This document shows, one piece after another, positions 7,667 to 16,174 of a DNA stretch of 44,764 bases (positions within the stretch are counted from its first letter, which is position 1; every line of letters starts with the position of its first letter). The DNA is taken from positions 1-44,764 of the forward strand of contig CALQLO010000015.1 of NCBI GenBank assembly GCA_943331445.1. Direction: 5' to 3'. The DNA comes from Akkermansia muciniphila (GTDB lineage Bacteria; Verrucomicrobiota; Verrucomicrobiia; Opitutales; UBA953). The notes below the pieces were generated by a model. That model ran no database searches. It was not told where the DNA came from and saw nothing but the letters and a program-made list of their open reading frames with translations. The position numbers and the translations under genes are program-made.

Positions 7667-9157
7667 ATGCCGTCACCGTTCGACAACATCCTCCCTCGCT
7701 ATGACGCCGTCGTCATTGGTGCCGGTCTGGGCGGAATGACCGCAGCGAATAACTTGGCGAAGTTCGGCCGCAAGGTGCTGCTCCTCGAGCACCACTATCA
7801 GCTCGGTGGCCTCGCCACCTACTTCAAGCGCGTCGGGGGTCACGTCTTCGATATCTCCCTGCACGGCTTCCCACACGGCATGATCAAGTCGACCCGCCGC
7901 TATTGGACCAAGGAAATCTCCGACCGCATCCATCAGCTGAAGGATGTCCGCTTCATTAATCCTGACTTCGACGTCCGTACGACCTTCGACCGAGCGGACT
8001 TCACGCGCATCCTCATCGAGCAGTTCAAACTATCGGCGGAGACTGTTGAGGCCTTTTTCGCCCACTTACGGGAGATGAATTATTACGACAACGATGCGCG
8101 CACCACGCGCCAGTTGTTCGAGCAATTCTTTCCGGGCCGACCAGATGTGCAGCGCCTGCTCCTCGAGCCGATTGCTTACGCCAACGGATCTACGCTTGAT
8201 GACCCGGCGATCACCTTTGGCATCGTCTTCTCGAACTTTATGTCGAAGGGCGTATTCATCTTCCAAGGCGGCACGGATACGATGATCAACCTGATGACCG
8301 CGGAGATGAAGGCCAACGGGGTCGATATCCGCCGTAATGTCCTGGTCGAAAAAGTCCTGGTCGAAAAAGACGCCGCCGGTCGCCGTCGCGTTGTGGGCGT
8401 GAAACTGCGCGGCACTCGGATGGGCGAAGAAGTCGAGGTGGCCTGCGCCACCGTCGTCTCTAACGCCAACATCAAGGACACGGTCCTGAAGATGGGCGGG
8501 GAGGATGCCTTTGAGGCTCCGTTCCTCGACGAGGCCCGCAAGGTCCGCGTGAACACTTCTTCTTGTCAGGTCTACATGGGCGTGCGCGAAGGTGAAAGCA
8601 TCCCGCATATCGGCGACCTCGTCTTCACTTCCGAAGCGAAGTCTTTCTCGAGTCACGAGCTCATTGATTTCCATACGACTTCGCGCACCTACTCGGTGTA
8701 TTACCCTGATACCCGTCCGCACACCAAGACGCCCCGCTACGCCGTTGTCACCTCGGTGAATCAGCAGTGGGAGGATTGGGCAAACCTCTCGGCCGAAGAT
8801 TACGCGGCGAACAAGGCACGCGTCATCGAAGAATCTTTCCGTGGACTGGAGAAATTCATCCCCGATATTCGCAGCAAGGTCGATCACGCCGAAGCGGCGA
8901 CCCCGCGCACGGTGAATCGTTATGTTCGCCACGTCGGCGGGACCTCTTTCGGCACTAAGTTCGAAGGCCTTAAGGTCTCGATGGCCCTCCCCGAGCAGGT
9001 CGGCGGGTTCTATCATGCCGGCAGCGTCGGCATCATTATGTCCGGCTGGCTTGGCACGATTAATTACGGCGTTATTGTTTCAGCCAAGGCCGACGCCTAT
9101 CTGCGTGATCCCGCCGCGAATCCTCTGGGTGACGCCGCCGCGAGCGCTGGGGTCTGA
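7667..9157 (+). CDS. CrtI/phytoene-desaturase-like FAD-dependent oxidoreductase
   Basis: A 496-residue flavoprotein. The N-terminal dinucleotide fold is [20 protein letters not shown] followed by the acidic strand end LLLEHH and the family block [11 protein letters not shown]. The C-terminal FAD segment is [23 protein letters not shown]. Length and layout match the carotenoid desaturase/isomerase and retinol-saturase family, in which flavin oxidises or saturates isoprenoid double bonds. No phytoene synthase or other carotenoid gene is nearby, so the substrate is open. It lies 63 nt after the ABC ATPase gene and could be cotranscribed with it. Confidence 0.85.
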   Translation: MPSPFDNILPRYDAVVIGAGLGGMTAANNLAKFGRKVLLLEHHYQLGGLATYFKRVGGHVFDISLHGFPHGMIKSTRRYWTKEISDRIHQLKDVRFINPDFDVRTTFDRADFTRILIEQFKLSAETVEAFFAHLREMNYYDNDARTTRQLFEQFFPGRPDVQRLLLEPIAYANGSTLDDPAITFGIVFSNFMSKGVFIFQGGTDTMINLMTAEMKANGVDIRRNVLVEKVLVEKDAAGRRRVVGVKLRGTRMGEEVEVACATVVSNANIKDTVLKMGGEDAFEAPFLDEARKVRVNTSSCQVYMGVREGESIPHIGDLVFTSEAKSFSSHELIDFHTTSRTYSVYYPDTRPHTKTPRYAVVTSVNQQWEDWANLSAEDYAANKARVIEESFRGLEKFIPDIRSKVDHAEAATPRTVNRYVRHVGGTSFGTKFEGLKVSMALPEQVGGFYHAGSVGIIMSGWLGTINYGVIVSAKADAYLRDPAANPLGDAAASAGV

Positions 9158-9162
9158 GGTGC

Positions 9163-9969
9163 TTACGCCTTGGGTGCGAGGTCGCTGACCCAGCCTACGA
9201 GGTAACGTTTCAGTACGGGCGACCAGCCGTAGTGAATCCGTAGGCGGCGGCCACTCGGGTCGGGCTTGGTATCGATGGTCGCGTTGAGGCTGATTTTATT
9301 ACCCTGGTGCGCCACGCGGATGGCTGACTTGCCGGTGAGCCCCTGACGAGTCGGGTGGCGGAGGTGCGACGGGATCTCGTCCCCTTCGCAGGCGCTGCCA
9401 AAGCCGCCTTCCATCCGCACCATCCGCATGAAGTCGAGGGCGTGCATCGCAGAATGAATATGCTCGAAGCTGCTGAACTCGCAGGCCAGGCCGGCATCGA
9501 TGGCCGACTCAAGGATGACATGGTCTGCCATGCTTGGCATGCAGGCCGCCCAGGCGAGGAAGTGGCCCACGTTGGGTTGGAAGCCGGTGACAATGTGGCC
9601 CATCAGATCGTGGCGCGGGCGGGGTACCTTGGCTTCATGGAGCTCTGGACCGAAGCAGGCGACGAGTGCTTGCACGGTCGATTTGTCTGCGGCGCGGCAG
9701 TCGACGGTGACTTCGGTGGTATTGCCGGTGAAGGCCGCCAATGCCCCTTTGTTGGTCGCGATCCGCACATGGATATCGCCGTGCAGTTCCGGTCCGCTCA
9801 CGCGGAGGGATTCGCCAGCGGAAGGGAGGATGAAGACGGTGGGCAGGCTGGCTACCGTCCGCGTGCGTTCCTCCAGGCGGAGACGGATGTCAGCCGGGGC
9901 GAGGCTCGCATCGAAGCGGCGGCGGAGGAGAGGGCGAGGGCGGGCGGGCGGAGAAGGACGACGTTTCAT
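9163..9969 (-). CDS. Unrecognised 268-residue protein
   Basis: I do not recognise this family. The N-terminus is strongly basic and proline-rich (MKRRPSPPARPRPLLRRRF); there is no clear signal peptide or membrane helix. The middle contains a run of His, Met and Cys residues within about residues 118-200. It ends in a beta-rich part with NKISLNATIDTKPDPSGRRL and YGWSPVLKRYLVGWVSDLAPK. The gene converges on the CrtI-like gene with 5 nt between stops. The amino-acid composition and lack of stops over the whole frame support a real gene. Confidence 0.65.
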   Translation of the reverse strand: MKRRPSPPARPRPLLRRRFDASLAPADIRLRLEERTRTVASLPTVFILPSAGESLRVSGPELHGDIHVRIATNKGALAAFTGNTTEVTVDCRAADKSTVQALVACFGPELHEAKVPRPRHDLMGHIVTGFQPNVGHFLAWAACMPSMADHVILESAIDAGLACEFSSFEHIHSAMHALDFMRMVRMEGGFGSACEGDEIPSHLRHPTRQGLTGKSAIRVAHQGNKISLNATIDTKPDPSGRRLRIHYGWSPVLKRYLVGWVSDLAPKA

Positions 9970-10162
9970 GGTTTGGTTTTAAAAAGAAGAGAGGGAGGCC
10001 CTGCCGTGCGGTCCGTGGGAAACGGCGCGCGGCTGGTGCGTGAAGTGAATAGACTACCGGGTGCTGGCCAGGGACGCCGGGGAAGGGCGGAGAACTGGCC
10101 GAGGCACCTGTTATGCCCGGACGAGGCCGCCTTGTCCAGCGGGTGCCCCCCGATTCTTGATA

Positions 10163-10190
10163 ATAATATAAAGCACGGTTTTACGGGCAA
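10163..10190 (-). promoter_or_regulatory. Possible promoter for the unrecognised gene at 9163-9969
   Basis: On the minus strand TTGCCC (complement of 10185-10190) is followed after 16 nt by TATTAT (complement of 10163-10168). It lies just downstream of the hppA terminator and would give a leader of about 185 nt for the 9163-9969 gene. The rest of 9970-10162 shows nothing recognisable. Confidence 0.35.
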
Positions 10191-10218
10191 AAAGAAGGGC
10201 TTCCCGGATGGGAAGCCC
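10189..10218 (-). terminator. Intrinsic terminator of hppA
   Basis: A 9-bp perfect stem GGGCTTCCC (10197-10205) and GGGAAGCCC (10210-10218) has a GGAT loop. On the minus strand it is followed by TTCTTTTT (complement of 10189-10196). It sits 25 nt beyond the hppA stop. Confidence 0.88.
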
Positions 10219-10243
10219 TGCGGGGAGCGAAGGTGGGGCCGGT

Positions 10244-12676
10244 TTAGCCGCGCTTAGAGTCGTCGGGGATTCGCATGCCGTAGAAGCTGCGATGGACGAA
10301 GACAAGGGCGACGAGGAAGATGACCACGCCAAGGAAGAGGCGCGGGCCCGGTGCCATCTGGACGGCAATCTCGACGGCCAGCAGGCCGAAGAGCGTGGTG
10401 AACTTGATGACCGGGTTGAGGGAGACGGAGGACGTATCCTTGAACGGGTCGCCCACGGTGTCGCCGACGACGGCCGCCGCGTGGAGGTCTGTGCCCTTGG
10501 CCTTCAGGTCGACTTCGACAATCTTCTTCGCGTTATCCCAGGCTCCGCCCGCATTCGCCATGAAGATGGCCTGGAAGAGGCCGAAGAACGCCATGCCCAC
10601 GAGGTAGCCGATGAAGAAGAATGCGTCGAAGAGCGCCAGGGACAGCGAGAGGCAGAAGATTACGATGAAGATATTGATCATGCCCTTCTGCGCGTATTGC
10701 GTGCAAATCCGCACAACTTCCTTGGAGGACTCCGTGGTCGCCGTGGTGACGTCGAGCTTCATATTCTCCTTGATGTAGACCACCGCGCGGTAAGCGCCGG
10801 TGACGACCGCCTGCATCGAGGCGCCCGTGAACCAGTAGATGACCGCGCCGCCCATGAGGATGCCCATCAGTGCCTCGGGGTGCACTAAGGAGAGTTTCTC
10901 CAGCACGTTGAATTTAGCATCAAGGGCGTGATAATGCTCCTGGAGCATCATGATGATACCGAAGACCATCGTGGTCGCGCCCACGACGGCAGTACCGATG
11001 AGTACCGGTTTGGCCGTGGCCTTGAAGGTGTTGCCCGCGCCGTCACCTTTCTCGAGCTGGTGTTTGGCACCGACGAAGTCAGGCTTGAAGCCGAAATCAC
11101 GTTCAAGTTCAGCGGCGATGCCCGGGAGTTTCTCGATCTGGGAGAGTTCGTAGACGGACTGGGCGTTGTCGGTGACCGGGCCGAAGGAATCGACGGCGAT
11201 GGTGACTGGGCCCATGCCGAGGAAGCCGAAGGCTACGAGGCCGAAGGCGAAGATCGGTGCGGCGAACGCAAACTGCGGAGGCATGATGGCCGCGACGGCC
11301 GCATGGCCAGACAAGAGATAGGCGCCCAGCATCAAACCAAGGATGCACAGGCCGGTCCAGAAGGCGGAGAAGTTGCCAGCCACGAGGCCAGAAAGAATAT
11401 TCAGTGAAGCCCCGCCCTGCTTGGAGGAGGTGACGACTTCTTTCACGTGTTCGCTTTCGGTCGAGGTGAACACCTTGGTGAATTCAGGAATCAGCGCGCC
11501 GGCGAGCGTGCCGAGTGAGATGATGGTCGAGAGCACCCACCAGAGGCCGGCGTGACCAGGAAGCGGCGCGAGGAGGAGGTAGCTGGCGGCGTACGTAATG
11601 GCGATGGAGATGCCAGAAGTGATCCAGACGAGATTCGTCAGGGGCTGTTCCAAGTTGAAATCCTTGGCGTCTCCCCAGAGGGATTGGCTGACGATGTTGT
11701 TTACCCAGTAGCTGACCACGGAAGTGATCACCATCAGGATACGCATCGCGAAAAGCCAGACGATGAGGGTGGCGCAGAGCGCGGGGTTGGCGGCGAGCGC
11801 CAACGCGAGGAAGGCGATCAGGGCCACGCCGGTCACGCCATAGGTCTCAAAGCCGTCAGCGGTCGGGCCGACCGAGTCGCCAGCATTGTCGCCGGTGCAA
11901 TCGGCGATGACGCCCGGGTTGCGGGGGTCGTCTTCAGGCAGCTGGAAATTGATTTTCATCAAGTCCGCGCCGATATCGGCAATCTTGGTGAAGATGCCGC
12001 CGCAGATGCGCAGGGCCGAGGCGCCGAGCGATTCACCGATGGCGAAGCCGATGAAGCAGGGTCCGGCGAGTTCCTTAGGGAGGAACGCCAGGATGCAAAT
12101 CATGAAGAAGAGTTCGATGGCGACGAGGACTAGCCCGACGCTCATGCCCGACTTAAGCGGGATGAGGAGTGTGGCGAGCGGGTTACCCTGGAGGGAGGCG
12201 AAGGCAGCGCGGGAATTGGCGACCGTGTTGATGCGAATGCCGAACCAAGCGACGCCGTAGCTACCGAGGATGCCGAGGACGGAGGTGGCGAGAATCATGC
12301 CGATGTTGCCGACCGACTTATGTTCGAGTGCCCCGAAATAATAAATCATACAGGCGGCGATCAGGACCCAGAGGGCGGCGAGGAACTTGCCTTGCTGCCA
12401 GAGGTAGGTCTTGCAGGTTTCCCAGATTAATTGGGAAACGTCGGCCATCGCTCGATGCACCGGCAGGGCGCGTGTCTGGACATACTGCCACCAGCCGTAA
12501 GCCACGCCGAGCGCACACACGACGAGGCCAATCCAGAGGACCTGGGTGCCGCTGAGGGCGCCATTCAGGAAGGAGACCGTGCCAAGGTCAGGGATCTTGA
12601 TATCCGATTCGCCGGCATGGGCGAGGAGGGGGGAGGACAGCAGGAGCGCCGCCGTGAGTTTCTTCACGCAGTTCAT
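10244..12676 (-). CDS. hppA: Membrane-bound ion-translocating pyrophosphatase (divergent type)
   Basis: An 810-residue multi-helix membrane protein that couples hydrolysis of pyrophosphate to ion pumping. The catalytic loop contains DIGADLM, PEDDPRNPGVIAD and CTGDNAGDSVGP, where common H+-PPases read DVGADLVGK and NVGDNVGD. Further catalytic segments with acidic and Lys residues occur before the C-terminal helices (GGAWDNAKK and a VGDTVGDPFKDTS block). The position that separates K+-dependent (Ala) from K+-independent (Lys) enzymes reads GNTFKATAK (complement near 11010-11036), so Lys and probably K+-independent. It also has an N-terminal signal-like helix (MNCVKKLTAALLLSSPLLAHA). Whether it pumps H+, Na+ or both cannot be decided by eye. 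Confidence 0.93.
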   Translation of the reverse strand: MNCVKKLTAALLLSSPLLAHAGESDIKIPDLGTVSFLNGALSGTQVLWIGLVVCALGVAYGWWQYVQTRALPVHRAMADVSQLIWETCKTYLWQQGKFLAALWVLIAACMIYYFGALEHKSVGNIGMILATSVLGILGSYGVAWFGIRINTVANSRAAFASLQGNPLATLLIPLKSGMSVGLVLVAIELFFMICILAFLPKELAGPCFIGFAIGESLGASALRICGGIFTKIADIGADLMKINFQLPEDDPRNPGVIADCTGDNAGDSVGPTADGFETYGVTGVALIAFLALALAANPALCATLIVWLFAMRILMVITSVVSYWVNNIVSQSLWGDAKDFNLEQPLTNLVWITSGISIAITYAASYLLLAPLPGHAGLWWVLSTIISLGTLAGALIPEFTKVFTSTESEHVKEVVTSSKQGGASLNILSGLVAGNFSAFWTGLCILGLMLGAYLLSGHAAVAAIMPPQFAFAAPIFAFGLVAFGFLGMGPVTIAVDSFGPVTDNAQSVYELSQIEKLPGIAAELERDFGFKPDFVGAKHQLEKGDGAGNTFKATAKPVLIGTAVVGATTMVFGIIMMLQEHYHALDAKFNVLEKLSLVHPEALMGILMGGAVIYWFTGASMQAVVTGAYRAVVYIKENMKLDVTTATTESSKEVVRICTQYAQKGMINIFIVIFCLSLSLALFDAFFFIGYLVGMAFFGLFQAIFMANAGGAWDNAKKIVEVDLKAKGTDLHAAAVVGDTVGDPFKDTSSVSLNPVIKFTTLFGLLAVEIAVQMAPGPRLFLGVVIFLVALVFVHRSFYGMRIPDDSKRG

Positions 12677-12682
12677 AGGATT

Positions 12683-12704
12683 GTTATAGGGGTGCGGCCG
12701 CGGG
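12683..12704 (-). promoter_or_regulatory. Possible hppA promoter next to the start codon
   Basis: On the minus strand TATAAC (complement of 12683-12688) lies only 6 nt before the hppA ATG. It is preceded after a 16-nt spacer by TCGTCA, a partial -35 match ending near 12710. If real, the mRNA would have almost no leader. The -35 match is poor. Confidence 0.3.
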
Positions 12705-12839
12705 TGACGACCTAGGTGCAGATTTGTCGGGGCGGCGGGCGGCTTGCGAGTGGAAACTACTTACGGCCCCCTTCATTTTTCGTCCTATAAGAAGCGGATG
12801 CGGTCTCGCCTTCCGCCGCGCCGGGGGCTACCAAGTGCC

Positions 12840-13514
12840 ATGCCCCGCTCCCTCCTAATCGCCTGTCTGATGGCCCCGCTGGCTATCCTGGCCGCCAAAA
12901 ACGATTTCCCGGTCAGCCCCGTAGTCCCAGCGGTTGCCCACCCCGCGGCTGACGCCCCCGGTTTTGTGACGCTCTTTAATGGCAAGGACCTGACTGGCTG
13001 GAAGACGAAGGGTAACTGGGTTTACGACCCAGATGGCACCGTGACCCTCAAACCCCGCCCGGGCGAAACCGGCTGGCAGCGCTACGACGCTTATATTTTC
13101 ACAGAGCGAAAGTACCGGGATTACGTCCTCGATTTGGAATTTAAGATCGAGCCGACCGGTAACTCGGGCGTCTTCTTTTGTGTGGCCGACCCGCTGGATC
13201 CGGTGGCTAAGGGCATTGAGCTCCAAATCCTCGATACCTTCGGACTCGCTAAGCCGGGTAATCACGATTGCGGCGGCATCATTCGCGCCATGGCACCCTC
13301 GAAGAATATGGTGAAGGCTCCTGGTGAATGGAATCACTACACCCTTACGCTTAAGCAACGTCACCTCACGGTAGATTTCAATGGCGAGCGCACCATCGTG
13401 CTCGATCTCGACTCATCGCCGATGAAGGATCGCCCGGCAGAGGGGCACATCGGATTTCAAGATGAGGCCAAGCGCGTCTGGTACCGCCATGTGCGCATCC
13501 AGGAAGTGAAATAA
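12840..13514 (+). CDS. Exported DUF1080 protein (3-keto-disaccharide hydrolase family)
   Basis: A 224-residue protein with a signal peptide (MPRSLLIACLMAPLAILAAK), likely periplasmic or outer-membrane associated. It has the typical DUF1080 opening FVTLFNGKDLTGWKTKGNW. The rest is a concanavalin-like beta sandwich with YRDYVLDLEFKIEPTGNSGVFF, HDCGGIIR, PGEWNHYTLTLK and the family ending HIGFQDEAKRVWYRHVRIQE. The Pfam family (PF06439) is named for cleavage of 3-keto-disaccharides. The start at 12840 was chosen for the signal peptide; an upstream in-frame ATG at 12744 adds non-family sequence. It converges on a cupin gene. Confidence 0.88.
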   Translation: MPRSLLIACLMAPLAILAAKNDFPVSPVVPAVAHPAADAPGFVTLFNGKDLTGWKTKGNWVYDPDGTVTLKPRPGETGWQRYDAYIFTERKYRDYVLDLEFKIEPTGNSGVFFCVADPLDPVAKGIELQILDTFGLAKPGNHDCGGIIRAMAPSKNMVKAPGEWNHYTLTLKQRHLTVDFNGERTIVLDLDSSPMKDRPAEGHIGFQDEAKRVWYRHVRIQEVK

Positions 13515-13522
13515 GCTGCGCT

Positions 13523-13930
13523 TTAGAGGCCGCGGATTTTGTCCCAGGGCGACTCGCCGCTGACGTCTACCATGAACGGCCCTTTGCTCGCACCGGGAGA
13601 GAGGATGGCCAGGATAGTCGCATCGGCTGCGGAAGAATTGAAGGTGGCGTGTACGATGCCCGCGGGGATGTGCGCCGCATCGCCGGGCTTGAGGATACGC
13701 TTTTCTTGCTCGACCCATTGCTCTACTTCGCCGGCTAGCACGTAAATCATCTCTTCGAGTTCCGGATGGGTGTGGAAGGCGTGACCTTCGCCCGGGGGCA
13801 GGGTGGCTTCGCAGACCTGCAAATCCTTGGCTCCCGTGAGCTCCGGCTTGGTCAGCCAGTAATTGGTCCGCCCTTTATATTCTTCTTTGAGGGCGTCGGC
13901 CTTGGTCACGAAACGAAGCGGTTTGCTCAT
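13523..13930 (-). CDS. Cupin-domain protein
   Basis: A 135-residue single-domain cupin. Motif 1 reads G-EGHAFHTHPELEEMIYVLAG, with the metal-binding His-x-His and Glu. Motif 2 reads GDAAHIPAGIVHATFN with the third His. A metal site (Fe, Mn, Zn or Ni) is expected. The N-terminal part contains NYWLTKPELTGAKDLQVCEATLPPG. There is no signal peptide. Candidate roles are a sugar-metabolism sensor or small dioxygenase/isomerase; none can be chosen from the sequence. The start at 13930 gives the compact cupin. The stop lies 8 nt from the converging DUF1080 stop. Confidence 0.85.
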   Translation of the reverse strand: MSKPLRFVTKADALKEEYKGRTNYWLTKPELTGAKDLQVCEATLPPGEGHAFHTHPELEEMIYVLAGEVEQWVEQEKRILKPGDAAHIPAGIVHATFNSSAADATILAILSPGASKGPFMVDVSGESPWDKIRGL

Positions 13931-14032
13931 GGCCCTTCTTATCCTCCCGGGCCCCTTCGGGGCAAGCATCGTGCGGTCGGCATTGACAGAGGCTGGTCCG
14001 AGGACGAAATGAACACCCCCACATATACCCTC

Positions 14033-14815
14033 ATGAAACGCACCCTATCCCTCCTCCTTGGGCTTTCCTTGCTCGGCGCCGCCAATGTCGTCGCTCAGGA
14101 AACCAAGAAAGACGCCGCTAAGAAAGACGCCGCCCCGGCCGTAAAGTTGGCGCCCCAGCAGCCTGACGTCGCCGCTCCCAAGTTCGACGGCAAGACCGGC
14201 GAAATCCAGGTCGGCTTCGCCAAGCAGCACGACGCTTTCGTGGCCATTGCCAAGAAGGGTGAAGCACAGGTCGTCTTCCTCGGTGACTCGATTACCGCAG
14301 GTTGGGGTGGCCAGAAGGCTCTCTTTGAAAAGGAATACGGCCAGTACAAGGCCGCTAACTTCGGCATCGGTGGTGACCAGGTCCAGCACGTCCTCTGGCG
14401 CGTCGAGAACGGCGAATTCGAAGGCATCAAGCCGAAGGTGGTCGTGCTCATGATCGGCACCAACAACGTCGGCAACCCCGCACACACCCCCGAACTGATT
14501 GCCAATGGCATCCAGAAAATCATCGACGCCATCCAGAAGCGCTCGCCTGACACTAAGGTGCTGCTCCTCGCGGTCTTCCCTCGCGCCGCCAAGTTGACGG
14601 ATGCTCCTCGCGTGAAGAACCAGAAGGTTAACGACATCATCGCCAAGTTCGATGACGGCAAGAAGGTACACTTCTTCGATATCGGCGCCAAGTTCCTCAC
14701 GGCGGATGGCACCCTCGAGAAGTCCGTCATGCCTGACCTGTTGCACCTCAACGCTGCCAGCTACAAGGTCGAAGCTGACGCCATCCGCGACAAGCTGGCT
14801 TCTCTCGCCAAGTAA
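14033..14815 (+). CDS. Exported SGNH/GDSL-family hydrolase
   Basis: A 260-residue secreted esterase-type protein. The signal peptide (MKRTLSLLLGLSLLGAANVVAQ) is followed by a Lys/Ala-rich linker (KKDAAKKDAAPAVK). The four SGNH blocks are all present: block I VVFLGDSITAGWGG (Ser), block II FGIGGDQVQHVLWR (Gly), block III MIGTNNVG (Asn) and block V PDLLHLNAAS (Asp and His). Family members remove acetyl or acyl groups from carbohydrates or phospholipids, such as platelet-activating-factor acetylhydrolase-like and carbohydrate esterases. An in-frame ATG at 14009 would add eight residues. It is followed by its own terminator. Confidence 0.88.
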   Translation: MKRTLSLLLGLSLLGAANVVAQETKKDAAKKDAAPAVKLAPQQPDVAAPKFDGKTGEIQVGFAKQHDAFVAIAKKGEAQVVFLGDSITAGWGGQKALFEKEYGQYKAANFGIGGDQVQHVLWRVENGEFEGIKPKVVVLMIGTNNVGNPAHTPELIANGIQKIIDAIQKRSPDTKVLLLAVFPRAAKLTDAPRVKNQKVNDIIAKFDDGKKVHFFDIGAKFLTADGTLEKSVMPDLLHLNAASYKVEADAIRDKLASLAK

Positions 14816-14834
14816 AAGGCGGGATAGCTGACCC

Positions 14835-14867
14835 AAAGGTCGGCCCTCTCGGGGGTCGGCCTTTTTT
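14835..14867 (+). terminator. Intrinsic terminator of the SGNH hydrolase gene
   Basis: An 11-bp stem (AAAGGTCGGCC with GGTCGGCCTTT, allowing G-U pairs) ends in a run of six to seven T residues at 14862-14867, 20 nt after the stop codon. Confidence 0.82.
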
Positions 14868-14878
14868 GTGCCCGCAGC

Positions 14879-16174
14879 CTATTTGCCCCAGCGCGCCGGC
14901 AGGTCGGGCATCGTCGCGGTCAGGATCTCGTGGATGGTGGCACGTTCGGCTTCAGCGAGGTGCGCGAAATTCTGTGAAGGCGGGAAGGCCCGGAGGCCGG
15001 CGGAGAGTTTGAGCAGGATGATCTCGCGGAGTGGCTTGGGGAGCGTCGCGAAGCTCTGCGAATAAATCAACGGGCTACAGCGATAGCGAAAAATCCTCGT
15101 CGCAAGATCTAGGTCGCGCAGGGAGCGATTCTTGGCGTCGGGCTTACGGGTGCGGGCATAGGCCATTTCAAAGACGCCGTCGCCGTGGATACCTTCGGCG
15201 GGGAAGGCTGCCTCGTCTTTGCAGAGCAGAGCTTCGATGACTTTATCTGCCTGGCTGTTGAAGACGACCAGACAGGAGCCGGAGGGTGGCGCATCTAAGG
15301 GTAGTCCGAGAATCTCGCGCATGGCCGGCCAGCGATAAAGGGCGATGCGGGCGTCTTGGTTCGCGGTGGCTAGGACATTGTGGACGTGGACCTGATGGTC
15401 ATGCATCAGGAGCGGGACAATGTCGCTGGTGTTCAGTGGATATCGGTGCGTATCCACGAGGTCTTTCAGGGACGTGAGCGTCTTGCCCATTTTGGCGGTA
15501 GGTCCTTCGAAGTCGTCGATGGATTTCCCGATGCTGTTGCCGCGATGCCGGAGCGTGCCTTCGGCGCCGGTGACATACCAGCCGCCCCAGCGTTCAGCGA
15601 GTGGCGTCGAGGGCTCAATATTAGAGCCGCCGGAGCCACTTAATGGCTCGCCGTTAGCATCGGGGAAGACGGAGCGCGTGCGCAGCGAAGGGGTGTGGTC
15701 GTGGCGGGTGTGGCAGAGCAGGCATTCACCACTCCGGGCAAGGAGCGGGGTGGGCCCGCTCTCGTGCTGGTCCAAGAGGTAGAAAGTGGTCCCAAGGTTC
15801 GCGTCGAAGACGGTTACCTCAAAGCCGCCGCCCGCCGCCCAGCCGACATACGCTTCATCGGAGAAGAAGAGCGCGCGCGGTGTCTCCGGAGAGATTAAAT
15901 TCCGTTGCAGGCTGGTTTTGCTGAAGACGAGTAGCTGGGACTCGATGGGCACGTCCAGCTGTTCGAGTAGCCAGCGGAGACGCTTCTTGGCGGGCAGGCT
16001 GCGGATGGCATCGGCCTGCTGGCGGAAGGCATCGTTAATCCGCGTGACCCGGTCATGCGGCTGCGTTGCCGTGTAGTTGATCGGCGGTTCCTCGAAGGGC
16101 TCGCGTTCCTGCGCCCCGCCCTGGCTCGCCAAGGTCAGGAGGGTGGCGAGCGCTAGGCTGGAGCGAAGGTTCAC
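14879..16174 (-). CDS. Exported single-CxxCH protein of unknown function
   Basis: A 431-residue protein with a signal peptide (MNLRSSLALATLLTLASQGGAQ). A c-type haem-binding motif CLLCH is at 151-155, within SGECLLCHTRHDHTPS. The flanking sequence is not a compact cytochrome c domain, and His residues in TRHDH and in HDHQVHVHN (about 255-263) could be further ligands. I do not recognise the family beyond 'cytochrome-c-like exported protein'. Its ATG overlaps the TGA of the sigma factor gene (ATGA, 16171-16174), so the two are probably cotranscribed and coupled. It ends 11 nt from the terminator of the convergent hydrolase gene. Confidence 0.75.
   Translation of the reverse strand: MNLRSSLALATLLTLASQGGAQEREPFEEPPINYTATQPHDRVTRINDAFRQQADAIRSLPAKKRLRWLLEQLDVPIESQLLVFSKTSLQRNLISPETPRALFFSDEAYVGWAAGGGFEVTVFDANLGTTFYLLDQHESGPTPLLARSGECLLCHTRHDHTPSLRTRSVFPDANGEPLSGSGGSNIEPSTPLAERWGGWYVTGAEGTLRHRGNSIGKSIDDFEGPTAKMGKTLTSLKDLVDTHRYPLNTSDIVPLLMHDHQVHVHNVLATANQDARIALYRWPAMREILGLPLDAPPSGSCLVVFNSQADKVIEALLCKDEAAFPAEGIHGDGVFEMAYARTRKPDAKNRSLRDLDLATRIFRYRCSPLIYSQSFATLPKPLREIILLKLSAGLRAFPPSQNFAHLAEAERATIHEILTATMPDLPARWGK

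Noticed and set aside
8066-9016. 316-residue minus-strand frame opposite the CrtI-like gene
   Set aside because: Composition (His, Asp, Val and Arg rich) and lack of motifs fit the complement of a codon-biased gene; the plus frame has an FAD-binding motif at each end.
10208-12133. Long open frames on the plus strand opposite hppA
   Set aside because: They are antisense to a clear membrane pyrophosphatase. Their translations are rich in Asp, Glu, Arg, Gly and His without any family motif, as expected for the complement of a GC-rich gene.
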